Source of the DNA: Candidatus Roseilinea sp.
Lineage (GTDB): Bacteria; Chloroflexota; Anaerolineae; J036; Brachytrichaceae
Reading direction: 5' to 3'
Assembly (NCBI GenBank): GCA_025998955.1
Contig: AP024676.1
Location: 1,116,001-1,180,000, forward strand
Length of the DNA: 64,000 nt
The position numbers and the translations under genes were made by a program. Below the pieces are notes generated by a model. That model ran no database searches, was not told where the DNA came from, and worked only from the letters and a program-made list of their open reading frames with translations. Shown one piece after another: positions 1 to 8,079 of the stretch (position 1 is its first letter; every line of letters begins with the position of its first letter).

Positions 1-1
1 G

Positions 2-523
2 TGCGCCGGCGCCAAGGCCGATTTAGGCGGCTCCCTCGATGAAGTCGAAGCCGTTGCTCGCAAAACACTGGCCAATGTGCGCACCATGGGCATGGCGCTC
101 ACGCCCTGCATCGTCCCTCAAGCAGGCAAGCCGACTTTTACCCTCGGCGAAAACGAAATGGAGATGGGCATGGGCATTCACGGCGAGCCGGGCATCAGCC
201 GCGAGGAGCTGAAACCGGCGGATGAAATCGCCGAGCGGATGCTGCGTACAATCACCGAGGACATGCCCATCGGCTCCGGCGACCACGTGGCTGTCATGGT
301 GAACGGCCTCGGCGCAACACCGCCGGAAGAGCTATATATCGTCTACCGTCGCGTGCACGATCTGCTTGCTGGCTCGAACGTGAAGGTGCATCGCGCCTAT
401 GTAGGAGAATATGCCACCAGCATGGAGATGGCAGGCTGTTCATTGACCCTATTCAAGCTCGATGATGAGCTGACGGCATTGCTAGACCATCCGGCACGCA
501 CGCCGTTCTTCGTGCAGATTTAA
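2..523 (+). CDS. dhaK: Dihydroxyacetone kinase subunit DhaK, C-terminal part (5' end outside window)
   Basis: This is the C-terminal half of the dihydroxyacetone-binding subunit of a DhaK/DhaL kinase. The frame is already open at base 2 and ends with TAA at 521-523. The GIHGEPG motif (about bases 173-193) carries the histidine that in E. coli DhaK (His218) binds dihydroxyacetone covalently. The rest matches the family's second domain, including the segment around AVMVNGLGATPPEELYIVYR. dhaL follows after 3 bases, so the two are co-transcribed. No DhaM phosphotransferase subunit is visible, so whether the phosphate comes from PEP or ATP cannot be decided here. Family identity is clear; only the start is missing. 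Confidence 0.93.
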   Translation, partial: CAGAKADLGGSLDEVEAVARKTLANVRTMGMALTPCIVPQAGKPTFTLGENEMEMGMGIHGEPGISREELKPADEIAERMLRTITEDMPIGSGDHVAVMVNGLGATPPEELYIVYRRVHDLLAGSNVKVHRAYVGEYATSMEMAGCSLTLFKLDDELTALLDHPARTPFFVQI

Positions 524-526
524 CCC

Positions 527-1162
527 ATGACTACAGTCACTGCGTCGCATGTGCGCGAGGCCCTCCGGCGCGTGGGCGATCGAATGGTTGCCCTGCGCGA
601 AAGGTTAAATGATCTCGATGCCGCGATGGGGGACGGCGACACCGGCATCAGCGTGAGCAAGGGCGGGGCAGCGTTGGCCGAGTTCTCGAATGCCAATCCG
701 CTGAATGATGGCGACGACATCGGCAAGTACTTGGCTAATGCCGGAATGGCGCTTAATCGCGCTGCGCCGAGCACGATGGGCACACTGCTGGCCACGGCGC
801 TGATGCGCATGGGCAAGGAAGCGAAGGGCGCATCCTCGCTCGACGCGACCTTGCTGGCGCGCATGCTTGCGGCTGCGGATACGGGCATCCAGGAACGCGG
901 CAAAGCCAAGCCAGGTGACAAGACGATTGTGGATGCGCTCCATCCGGCGGCCGAGGCGTTTGCTGCGGCTGTCGAGCGTGGTGAAGACTTAAGCCAGGCC
1001 GCTCGGGCCATGCTTGAAGCTGCCCGCCGGGGCTGTGAAGCAGCAACGCCGCTGCGCAGTAACGTTGGCCGCGCAAGTTGGGTCGGTGAGCGCACTGCGG
1101 GCAAACCGGACCCAGGCGCAGTATTGTGCGTCGAGATACTCGAAGCACTGCTCAAAGTCTAA
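527..1162 (+). CDS. dhaL: Dihydroxyacetone kinase subunit DhaL
   Basis: The 211-residue nucleotide-binding subunit has the usual length for DhaL. The metal/ADP-binding loop is seen as LNDLDAAMGDGDTG (residues 27-40), with the three conserved aspartates at 31, 36 and 38. The C-terminal GRASWVGERTAGKPDPGA segment is the family's second signature and closes the nucleotide site. DhaL transfers phosphate to dihydroxyacetone held by DhaK in the cytoplasm, giving DHAP for glycolysis. The ATG lies 3 bases after the dhaK stop, so translation is probably coupled. A single-chain ATP-dependent kinase is excluded because the two domains are separate genes. Confidence 0.93.
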   Translation: MTTVTASHVREALRRVGDRMVALRERLNDLDAAMGDGDTGISVSKGGAALAEFSNANPLNDGDDIGKYLANAGMALNRAAPSTMGTLLATALMRMGKEAKGASSLDATLLARMLAAADTGIQERGKAKPGDKTIVDALHPAAEAFAAAVERGEDLSQAARAMLEAARRGCEAATPLRSNVGRASWVGERTAGKPDPGAVLCVEILEALLKV

Positions 1163-1500
1163 AGGTTGATTAGCGAACATCTTGCTAGACGCGCCCCTAC
1201 AGAATCATCCACCGCCGGCTAATCACTGATGCGCCGGACGCGTGGGCCATCCGGTTGATCAGCCGGCATGTGCGCGTTGTGGTTTATCAATCGAGGAACA
1301 TCGCAGCGCGGCCCATGCGCTGCAATACCCTTCGAGCGCAGTCGCGCACACTCTGAATGGCCTGGGCGCCGGCCTGCTGCTGCCCCCGTGTTGTCACCGG
1401 CTAAACGTCGGCAGATCCTGCGCAGCGCGTGGTGATGGGTAATCGCTCAAGAATAAAGCGTCAAGTTGAATGAGCGAAAGAAGATTCAGGGGGGAAACCA
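1163..1500. other. Intergenic region, no gene recognised
   Basis: These 338 bases after dhaL contain no convincing coding frame; a 66-codon frame at 1242-1442 has no homology or start signal that I recognise. The only clear signal is a strong purine-rich ribosome binding site at 1487-1496, 4 bases before the GTG at 1501. Confidence 0.6.
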
Positions 1501-1936
1501 GTGATTGTGGCGATCATCGGATTGCTCATGTCTATCGCAATGGTTGCGGTTGGTGTCTCGGTCATCGGGCGGCGGGGTGAACCGACGATGCAACAATACG
1601 CCGGGCGTGTCCGCGAGGTGAATAAGGATGTGTCTGTGGGTGGAGAAGACCCCACCGGCGTCGGTGTGAGCGCCGAGGTCTCCTTCTTTCGAGGCCTGAG
1701 CAAAGGGTTTGAACTGTACGGTGAGAAGAGCACGGCCGAGATCCTGGACATGATTCGCGCAGGGCGCTGGGGTGAGGCCTGGCCATGGGCAATGGCTGCG
1801 CTGGGGGTGCTGATGATTCTTCTTGTGGTTACCGCTCCTCATCGGCCTGCTGGCCGGCTGGAGTGGACTGGGCCTCTGGGCCTTCGTTGGCTTGTTCTTC
1901 TGCGGCGTGCTATTTGCGGCCTTCCCGCGCCGGTAA
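1501..1936 (+). pseudogene. Small two- or three-helix membrane protein with a frameshift
   Basis: The frame opens at a GTG just after a strong Shine-Dalgarno (1487-1496). It encodes an N-terminal membrane helix (residues 1-21), a soluble loop of about 80 residues and the start of a second helix. Around 1821-1828 the hydrophobic reading moves from frame 1 to frame 2. Frame 2 then reads LLIGLLAGWSG, continues with a further helix, and stops at TAA 1934-1936 after FPRR. Continuing in frame 1 gives an unlikely Arg/His-rich tail. A single indel, real or a sequencing error, explains this. I do not recognise the family. It converges on the disrupted beta-propeller gene 8 bases downstream. Confidence 0.55.
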
Positions 1937-1944
1937 TGCGCACT

Positions 1945-2261
1945 TCAGGGCGACGGCACGCCCCATATCGTCACGATGCCGTTGCTTGCGATAGTCATGA
2001 TGATCTTCCCATCAGGCGCGAAGGTGACGCGACGTAGGCTGCTCTCCAAGGGGTTGCTCACGACCCTGCCGCGTTTCTCGTCGGTCAGGTCGAGAAGCAA
2101 CAGCGGCCCGTCTGTGCCCGCTGCTGCCAGCGGCAGGCCGCCGACGGGTGAGATGGCCACATCGAAGAAGCGATAGCCGATTTCGATGTAGCGTTGTGCC
2201 TCGCGGCGCGTGACATCTAGCACGGCCAGCTCGCTCCGCCCGTTCTCGGCGACGATGACTA
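1945..2261 (-). pseudogene. Beta-propeller lipoprotein, 3' fragment separated by an IS
   Basis: The reverse-strand frame beginning at the IS boundary reads LVIVAENGRSELAVLD and continues through two WD40/YVTN-like blade repeats (AISPVGGLPLAAAGTDG, VTFAPDGKIIMTIASNG) to a TGA at 1945-1947. It is the missing C-terminal end of the lipoprotein whose first 260 residues lie at 3395-4173. The fragment has no start signal of its own. The likely original role is an extracytoplasmic repeat protein of unknown function. Confidence 0.75.
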
Positions 2262-3394
2262 ACTCACGTTACGCAGCCAGTGTGACGGGCTGCAGCTGGC
2301 GCAGGGCGTCAAAAGCTGATTGAACGGCGTGCAGATACAAATGCGATTTCAAGGCAAAATGATTCGACTTGGATTTACGCTTGAGCATCTCGAGCTTGAT
2401 GAACGCACACAAACTGGCAAAGATGTGATTGGTCTGCGTCGTGACCGTGTGGGCAGGCGAGCGTTCGAGCGCGGCATTCTGCTTGAGCGACTTGTGGAAG
2501 GGTTCGATCGTCCATCGTTTTTGATAGAGCGAGGTGATCCCATCGTAGGTGAGCGTGGTGTCGCTGGTGACCAGAAACAATACGCCGGTAGAGCCATCTT
2601 TGTTTGTAAAGACTTGCTTGGCCAAAAGCAGCGGGAAGCTCACATCTTCCAGATACACTGGCCGCACCGTGTTTGGTTCGATCACGACTTCATCCACACG
2701 CACGTAGATGCCGTGCCGCTTGTCGTCCGCGCTGAGTGCCACCTTGCGATTGGCCTTGAGCGGCATGACAAACTCCTTCTTCAGCTTGTGTTTGACGAAA
2801 TTCATGTTGTCGGCCGCGGCAAACCACACATCGTTGAGCACGTATTTGAAGGGAATCTGGTTGATCACCGCTTGTTGCAGCATCATGCGGTAATACTCAT
2901 TCTTGGTGATCGGACTTCGGCGCTTGGTCTTGCCACTCTTCTTGTCCACATACTGCTCGGTCTTGGCGATCAAGCGAAACTCCACTGGCAACGACAGCCC
3001 CCGACTGGGCACGTGATACAGCGCCGTCATCAGGTTGATGCCTTTGAGCACCTCGCCGCTGGTGTGATCATAGTGCCAGCACACGATGTCGTTCTCGTCG
3101 CTGTAGAGTTTCTCGCTGATCGTGTCGTCCACGATCAGCACCCCATCCTCACTTTGAATCTGCCGCACAAATCGCTTCGTCACCTGCCACAACGCCGCCC
3201 CGCCACGCTGTTGGCCGCTCAGCCAGCGGGTGATTTGGTCATGGCTGACGCTCCCTTCGACCACTTGACCCAACCCGGTTGCCGTGGCCTGTCCAAACGT
3301 GCACAACAGATAATCGCTATACAGGTCAAGCAAGTCTTGTGTCATGTCGCCATTCTATGGTCGCGCAGTCAGTTCGCGACTGCGTAACGTGAGT
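2262..3394. mobile_element. IS701-like insertion sequence, 1133 bp
   Basis: The ends are perfect 15-bp inverted repeats: ACTCACGTTACGCAG at 2262-2276 and its complement at 3380-3394. One transposase gene fills the element. The flanks GACTA (2257-2261) and GAATA (3395-3399) are a near-duplication with one mismatch; I found no perfect target duplication, so the exact boundary may be off by a few bases. It lies inside a beta-propeller lipoprotein gene, whose two halves are still recognisable on either side. Confidence 0.85.
2269..3345 (-). CDS. IS701-like DDE transposase
   Basis: The 358-residue transposase looks full length. It starts with MTQDLLDLYSDYLL and has the first catalytic Asp in the VLIVDDTISEKLYSDEN segment. 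A second acidic region lies at LNDVWFAAADNMNF. The YREK signature is exact: YQKRWTIEPFHKSLK (Y-2-R-3-E-6-K), shared by the IS4 and IS701 families. The stop codon is inside the left end of the element. The CWHYDHTSGEVLKGIN stretch is typical of the IS701-like group. Nothing suggests inactivation, so the element may still be able to move. Confidence 0.9.
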   Translation of the reverse strand: MTQDLLDLYSDYLLCTFGQATATGLGQVVEGSVSHDQITRWLSGQQRGGAALWQVTKRFVRQIQSEDGVLIVDDTISEKLYSDENDIVCWHYDHTSGEVLKGINLMTALYHVPSRGLSLPVEFRLIAKTEQYVDKKSGKTKRRSPITKNEYYRMMLQQAVINQIPFKYVLNDVWFAAADNMNFVKHKLKKEFVMPLKANRKVALSADDKRHGIYVRVDEVVIEPNTVRPVYLEDVSFPLLLAKQVFTNKDGSTGVLFLVTSDTTLTYDGITSLYQKRWTIEPFHKSLKQNAALERSPAHTVTTQTNHIFASLCAFIKLEMLKRKSKSNHFALKSHLYLHAVQSAFDALRQLQPVTLAA

Positions 3395-4173
3395 GAATAA
3401 CTCAGCGTGTCCGCTGCGCCGTCGGCCGGATCAAGCGTTGCCAAGCCCTCGCCCTGCGAGAAGAGCAGCCGGCCGTTGGCCAGGAAGTGCAGCGCGAATG
3501 GGTGGCCTTCGGGGCGTGTGATTGGTATGGTGCGCTCGACCTGCCCGTTTTGGGCGTTGATGATTGCAATTTGTCCCTTTGTGCGGGTGTCGAACAGCGT
3601 TGCCGCGAAGCGCTCGCCGCGCGGCGCGACTGCCAGGTGTTCGGCGTAACCGACCGCTGGGTTGTCCCAGCGGCGCAGTTCCTGCCCGCTTGTTGCATCG
3701 AGCAAGAAAAAGCGGCTGCGCGCGTTGACATACGTTCCGCTGCTGTGCGCCACCGCGAGTGTTTCCCCTGTAGGCGAGAACGCCGCGTCGGTCACATTCG
3801 TCTTCCCGACAAAATGGGTCAACGCATACTGCCGGCTCAACTGCGCCGCGTCGTAGACGTGCGCACCGGCCTCGGCGATGATCGCCAGGCGCCCTCCATC
3901 CGGCGAGAGCAGAAGCCGGAGAATCCGGCCGCTGCCTAGGTTTGCCAACGTGGCGACGCGCGCCATGTTGTCGAATGTGATCGCCTGATCTGGAATGCGG
4001 ATGGTGGGTGGGGCGGCAGGCGGCACAGGCGTGACGGTGACGTTCGCGGTCCGCTGTGGGGCGGCCGGCGCGCACGCGACCAACGCAACGCCGACGGCTA
4101 AGCTCCATCGCTTCACTGCGGTTAGGATAGCCGTCGGCGTCATCTCCCACGGCGGCGCTATGTGTTCACGCAT
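3395..4173 (-). pseudogene. Beta-propeller (WD40/YVTN-like) lipoprotein, 5' part interrupted by an IS
   Basis: This reverse-strand frame starts at an ATG (4173-4171) preceded by CAGGAG. It encodes a lipoprotein signal with the lipobox LVAC near residue 34, a Thr/Pro/Ala-rich linker, then blade-like repeats with the pattern SPDGGRLAI, SPTGETLAV and APRGERFAA. The native reading ends at about codon 259 (DTLSYS) where the IS701-like end begins; the last residues of the open frame come from IS sequence. The continuation is at 1945-2261. The protein would have been anchored outside the membrane. A truncated, exported product is still possible. Confidence 0.8.
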
Positions 4174-4207
4174 GGTTCAAACTCCTGAATCGAAAAGAGC
4201 GCGGACT

Positions 4208-4235
4208 TTGGAACTCTAGTGTATTCATGTATAAT
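4208..4235 (+). promoter_or_regulatory. Sigma70-type promoter of the tRNA-Ala gene
   Basis: A perfect TATAAT at 4230-4235 is preceded by TTGGAA at 4208-4213 with a 16-bp spacer. The tRNA begins 13 bases after the -10 box. Confidence 0.7.
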
Positions 4236-4248
4236 GTGTCAAGTTTAA

Positions 4249-4321
4249 GGGCCAGTGGCGCAGTTGGGAGCGCGTCTCAATGGCATTGAGAAGGTCAGGG
4301 GTTCAAGTCCCCTCTGGTCCA
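4249..4321 (+). tRNA. tRNA-Ala(GGC)
   Basis: The 73-nt sequence folds into a complete cloverleaf. The acceptor stem is GGGCCAG/CTGGTCC and contains the G3-U70 pair that identifies alanine tRNAs. The D stem is GCGC/GCGC. The anticodon stem is TCTCA/TGAGA with loop ATGGCAT, giving anticodon GGC. The T arm is AGGGG-TTCAAGT-CCCCT. The discriminator is A, and CCA is not encoded. A consensus promoter lies just upstream. Confidence 0.96.
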
Positions 4322-4519
4322 TGACAATCCCGCGTGAGCGGGTCACTGCTCGCTCACACGCAAAGCGACGACCGGAAGTAGTAGGCCATCCCTGCAGCGA
4401 GTCGGAGGAACGAGGTGAGAGCCCGGCACCGCGCCCATAGGGAGCGCATCAGGCCGAACTCGTCCGCGAGCGTGAACAACACGGGTGCGCCCGTTATCGC
4501 GCAGTCGAGGTCTTTGAGT

Positions 4520-4556
4520 GTCAGAAGTCAGAAGGTCAGAGATCAGAAATCAGATA
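4520..4556. repeat. Heptamer-phased tandem repeat inside the T-box leader
   Basis: The TCAGA core recurs at 4521, 4528, 4536, 4543 and 4550, that is with steps of 7, 8, 7 and 7. Its unit GTCAGAA is also found in the large array at 62.8 kb. CAGAAGTCAGA (4522-4532) is perfectly complementary to TCTGACTTCTG (4583-4593), so the array can form an 11-bp helix in the leader RNA. Confidence 0.8.
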
Positions 4557-4621
4557 GTAGTCTAAATTCTGGTTATCCGACATCTGACTTCTGGGCCAGA
4601 CGAATCAGGGTGGTACCACGG

Positions 4622-4659
4622 GCCCACTCGTCCCTGAGCGGATGAGTGGGCTTTTGTTT
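4622..4659 (+). terminator. Regulated terminator of the leuS T-box
   Basis: GCCCACTC (4622-4629) pairs with GAGTGGGC (4644-4651), followed by TTTTGTTTT. The 5' arm overlaps the antiterminator segment, as expected for T-box attenuation. Confidence 0.9.
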
Positions 4660-4701
4660 TAGCTGCGAGCAGCAAGATCGCTCGCAGCCGGAGCAGGCAA
4701 G

Positions 4702-7434
4702 ATGGCAGATAAGTACAAGCCGCAAGAGATCGAACCAAAGTGGCAGGCGCGCTGGGAGCAGGATCAGCTCTACAAAACCGAGCCGGCTTGCGACAAGCCG
4801 AAGTATTACATTCTGGACTTCTACCCATACCCCTCCGGCGAGGGGATGTCGGTCGGCCACGCCCGCAACTACGTGCCGACGGATGTGCTTGCCCGCTACT
4901 ATCGCATGAAGGGCTACAACGTCCTGCATCCGATGGGCTTCGACGCCTTCGGCTTACCGACTGAGAATGCCGCGATCAAGCTCAAGGTAGATCCGCACGA
5001 GTTGAACGAGAAGTATTCGGCCAACTACGTACGCCAGTACAAGCTGATGGGGCTGAGCTACGACTGGTCTCGGCTGATCAACAGCGCGCACGATGATTAC
5101 TATCGCTGGACGCAGTGGATCTTCATCCAACTGTTCAACGCCTGGTATGACCCACGCCAGGACAAGGCACGCCCGATCGCTGAGCTGGAAGCCGAACTGG
5201 GCGAGCGCGGCTCGCAGGCGATCTTCGATTACATTGACGAGCATCCGGAGCACATCGGTATAGTGAATAAGGGGACGCCGGCCATCACCGCCGAACAGTG
5301 GCGCGCGATGAGCCGTCGTGAGCAGAACAACTACCTGAACAACTTCCGGATCGCCTTTCAGGCCGAGAGCACGGTCAACTGGGATCCGGTGGATAAAGTC
5401 GTCGTCGCCGATGAAGAAGTGGAGAACGGCCGCGCCTGGCGCAGCGGCGCGCTGGTCATCAAGCGCACGCTCAAGCAGTGGTTCTTCCGCATCACTGCGT
5501 ATGCCGAGCGGCTGATCAACGATCTGGATAGCGTGGACTGGCCGGAGCGCATTGTGCTCATGCAGCGCAACTGGATCGGCAAGAGCGAGGGCGCTGAGGT
5601 GATCTTCCGTGTGGCCGGTAGCGGCCAGCCGGTCCCGATTTTCACCACGCGGCCGGACACGCTATGGGGCGCGACGTTCATGGTGCTTTCGCCCGAACAT
5701 CCGCTGTTGCCCGAAATCACCACATCGGAGCAGCGTGCCGAGGTCGAGCGCTACATTGCCTTCGCCAAAGGCGAGACCGAGGAGCAGCGCACCGCCGAGA
5801 ACAAGGAGAAGACCGGCGTATTTACCGGCGCGTATGCCATCAACCCGGTGAACGACGCGCGCATCCCGATCTGGATTGCCGACTACGTCCTGATGAGCTA
5901 TGGCACCGGCGCAATTATGGCTGTGCCGGCGCACGACCAGCGCGACTTTGAGTTCGCCCGCAAGTTCGGCCTGCCGATCAAGTTGGTGGTTTTCCCTGAA
6001 GCAGAACTGAAGCGACAGGGGATCCAGGACGATCAACAGATCACTCCTGCTCTGATTGCCGAGTATGAGTCACGCATGACCGCTGCCTATGAAGATAAAG
6101 CCGGCGTGATGGTGAACAGCGGTCCGATTACCGGCATGCACACCGGCCCCGACGGCAAGGCATGCATCCGCGCGGCGACCGAGTACTGCCAGCGCATGGG
6201 CTTCGGCAAGCGCCGCGTGAATTACAAGATTCGCCCCTGGTTGATTAGCCGCCAGCGCTACTGGGGCACGCCGATCCCGATCGTGCACACGCCGGATGGG
6301 CCGGTGGCCATGCGTGAGGATGAGCTGCCGTTGCTGTTGCCCAAGGTGAAGGAATACGAACCTGGGCCAAACGGTGAATCGCCGCTGGAGAGTATCCCGG
6401 AGTTCGTCAACGCGCCGAACGGCCGGCGCGAGACCGACACGATGGCCACCTGGGCCTGCTCGTCCTGGTATTACATCCGCTTCGCCGACCCGCACAACGA
6501 CAAAGCCATCGGCGACCCGAAGGAGATTGATTACTGGTTGCCGGTGGATATGTATGTCGGCGGCGCCGAGCATGCGGTGCTTCACCTGTTGTATTCGCGC
6601 ATGTGGACGAAGGTGCTGTATGACCTGGGTGTGGTGAAATTCAAAGAGCCGTTCAGCGCCTTGCGCAATCAGGGGTTGATCCTCTCGCCGCAGAAGCGCG
6701 TGGACGAGAAGGGGCGCGAGTACTACGAGAAGATGAGCAAATCGAAGGGCAATGTGATCACGCCCGACGAGGTCATCGCCGAGCATGGGGCCGATGCGCT
6801 GCGCGGCTATGAGATGTTCATCAGCGACTTCGAGCAGACCGTGCCATGGAGCACGCAGGGCGTGCCCGGCGTGCGGCGCTGGCTGGATCGCGTGTGGCGC
6901 ATTGTGCTGGCGCCGGAGGAGGACAAAGGCGCGCCGACCCACATGAGCGCGCGCGAGTTGCGCCGTGTCGCGCATCAGACCATCCAGCGCTATGAGCGCG
7001 ACTTAAAGGCATTCAGCTTCAACACGGTCGTCGCAGCGATGATGGAATTCACCAACGCGCTATATCGAGCGCGCGACGCCGGGCTGGCCGGCACGCCGGA
7101 ATGGAACGAGGCGGTGGATATCCTGTTGCGGCTGCTGGCGCCGATCGCGCCGCACATGGCCGAAGAGCTGTGGCACAGGCTGGGCCGCCCTTACAGCATC
7201 CATCGCCAGCCCTTCCCCGTCGTTGACGAGGCCGCAGCGCGCGCGGAAGAAATCATCATCGTCGTCCAGGTCAACGGCAAAGTGCGCGACCGTGTCGTCG
7301 TGCCGGCGGACGCCGACGAGGCGGCGGTCACTCAGGCGGCGCTGGCCAGCGAAGGCGCGCGGCGGTTCATCAACGGCGCCCCGCCGAAGCAGGTGCACTA
7401 CGTCAAAGGGCGGCTCGTCAACATCGTCGTCTGA
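4702..7434 (+). CDS. leuS: Leucyl-tRNA synthetase
   Basis: The 910-residue class I synthetase charges tRNA-Leu in the cytoplasm. Its HIGH-type motif is SVGH (residues 50-53) within PYPSGEGMSVGHARNY. The KMSKS loop is exact at about residues 677-681. Between them lies the CP1 editing domain, with TTRPDTLWGATF and GTGAIMAVPAHDQRDFEF, which hydrolyses mischarged tRNA. The C-terminal anticodon-binding region and a terminal ubiquitin-like domain (VQVNGKVRDRVVVPADA) are present. The ATG follows the purine-rich GGAGCAGG. The gene is governed by the T-box leader immediately upstream and appears monocistronic. Confidence 0.98.
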   Translation: MADKYKPQEIEPKWQARWEQDQLYKTEPACDKPKYYILDFYPYPSGEGMSVGHARNYVPTDVLARYYRMKGYNVLHPMGFDAFGLPTENAAIKLKVDPHELNEKYSANYVRQYKLMGLSYDWSRLINSAHDDYYRWTQWIFIQLFNAWYDPRQDKARPIAELEAELGERGSQAIFDYIDEHPEHIGIVNKGTPAITAEQWRAMSRREQNNYLNNFRIAFQAESTVNWDPVDKVVVADEEVENGRAWRSGALVIKRTLKQWFFRITAYAERLINDLDSVDWPERIVLMQRNWIGKSEGAEVIFRVAGSGQPVPIFTTRPDTLWGATFMVLSPEHPLLPEITTSEQRAEVERYIAFAKGETEEQRTAENKEKTGVFTGAYAINPVNDARIPIWIADYVLMSYGTGAIMAVPAHDQRDFEFARKFGLPIKLVVFPEAELKRQGIQDDQQITPALIAEYESRMTAAYEDKAGVMVNSGPITGMHTGPDGKACIRAATEYCQRMGFGKRRVNYKIRPWLISRQRYWGTPIPIVHTPDGPVAMREDELPLLLPKVKEYEPGPNGESPLESIPEFVNAPNGRRETDTMATWACSSWYYIRFADPHNDKAIGDPKEIDYWLPVDMYVGGAEHAVLHLLYSRMWTKVLYDLGVVKFKEPFSALRNQGLILSPQKRVDEKGREYYEKMSKSKGNVITPDEVIAEHGADALRGYEMFISDFEQTVPWSTQGVPGVRRWLDRVWRIVLAPEEDKGAPTHMSARELRRVAHQTIQRYERDLKAFSFNTVVAAMMEFTNALYRARDAGLAGTPEWNEAVDILLRLLAPIAPHMAEELWHRLGRPYSIHRQPFPVVDEAAARAEEIIIVVQVNGKVRDRVVVPADADEAAVTQAALASEGARRFINGAPPKQVHYVKGRLVNIVV

Positions 7435-7446
7435 TGGCTGATGACG

Positions 7447-7476
7447 GTCGGGCGCGGACTCTGTTCCGCGCCCGAC
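7447..7476 (+). terminator. Strong hairpin after leuS
   Basis: GTCGGGCGCGGA (7447-7458) pairs with TCCGCGCCCGAC (7465-7476), a 12-bp GC-rich stem with a 6-nt loop. There is no T-tract, so it may only stabilise the 3' end or act with Rho. Confidence 0.5.
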
Positions 7477-7560
7477 TCCGGTAACGCTGTTGTCTCTACG
7501 CGCCGACACATCGGAGTGCGATTTGTCACATCGCCGGCGATGATGCAAAATGGCGTCAAG

Positions 7561-8079
7561 ATGAATCCGCCAAGTGTGAATCCTCTGATCTACCCGATCG
7601 TGATTTTCGCGGGTAGCCTGGTGATCGCGATGATCCTGCTCACTTACGCGGTGTCATCCATCACGATGGCGGTTCGTAAGCGGCGCGCTCAAGCCATCCA
7701 AGACTGGAAGGCGCGCGGCGTGCAATTCATGCTTGGACCGGTGCAGGCGAACTTCCTAAACGAGCCGCGCACGTTTGGCGTGGGCGGCAACGGCACGCTG
7801 GTGTTGAGCGACACCGCCATCCACTTTGCTCAGGTCGCGCCGGAGCGCGAGATCATCATCCCGCTGCGGGACATCGAGCGTGCGTTCTTGCTCAGGCGCT
7901 TCAATGGCCGCCGCGGGGCGAAGCCGTTTCTCATCATCCAGCGCAAGATCGGCGATCTCACCGGCTTTCAACTGGACACACCGGAGAAATGGGCCGAGAC
8001 GGTCAATCGGGCAGTCGGCGCGATCGTAGATCTCAATCAGGCTGTTCAAGCGGCCAGCTACGAGCTTCAGGCCGGCTAG
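7561..8079 (+). CDS. Single-span membrane protein with a PH-like cytoplasmic domain
   Basis: Starting at the ATG of MNPPSVNP, the 172-residue protein has one hydrophobic helix (about residues 10-32) followed by a basic KRRAQ stop-transfer. The soluble part alternates beta-type segments (TLVLSDTAIHFAQV, REIIIPLRDIERAFLL, PFLIIQRK) and ends in a helix, the pattern of bacterial PH/GRAM-like domains. I do not recognise a named family, and the PH assignment is an inference from pattern. Starts further upstream (7441, 7537) are possible but have no better binding site. Its TAG overlaps the convergent cruF stop in the palindrome CTAG. Confidence 0.6.
   Translation: MNPPSVNPLIYPIVIFAGSLVIAMILLTYAVSSITMAVRKRRAQAIQDWKARGVQFMLGPVQANFLNEPRTFGVGGNGTLVLSDTAIHFAQVAPEREIIIPLRDIERAFLLRRFNGRRGAKPFLIIQRKIGDLTGFQLDTPEKWAETVNRAVGAIVDLNQAVQAASYELQAG

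Larger units (their letters stand above)
4331..4660 (+). promoter_or_regulatory. T-box leader controlling leuS, Leu specifier CUC
   Basis: The invariant T-box AGGGTGGTACCACG is exact at 4607-4620. TCAGGG (4605-4610) can pair with CCCTGA (4632-4637) to make the antiterminator. The competing terminator follows at 4622-4659. Upstream, GACG (4367-4370) and CGTC (4461-4464) can close stem I. The specifier loop has the loop-E pair AGTA on its 5' side and GAA (4456-4458) on its 3' side, followed by CTC (4459-4461), a leucine codon. This predicts that uncharged tRNA-Leu(GAG) allows read-through into leuS. Unusually, a heptamer-phased repeat (4520-4556) lies between stem I and the T-box. Confidence 0.93.

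Noticed and set aside
1242-1442. 66-codon frame after dhaL
   Set aside because: No ribosome binding site or recognisable similarity; the composition is that of non-coding sequence.
2320-3387. A 355-codon open frame on the + strand opposite the IS701-like transposase
   Set aside because: It is the shadow of a well-supported transposase on the other strand; it has no recognisable domain or binding site.
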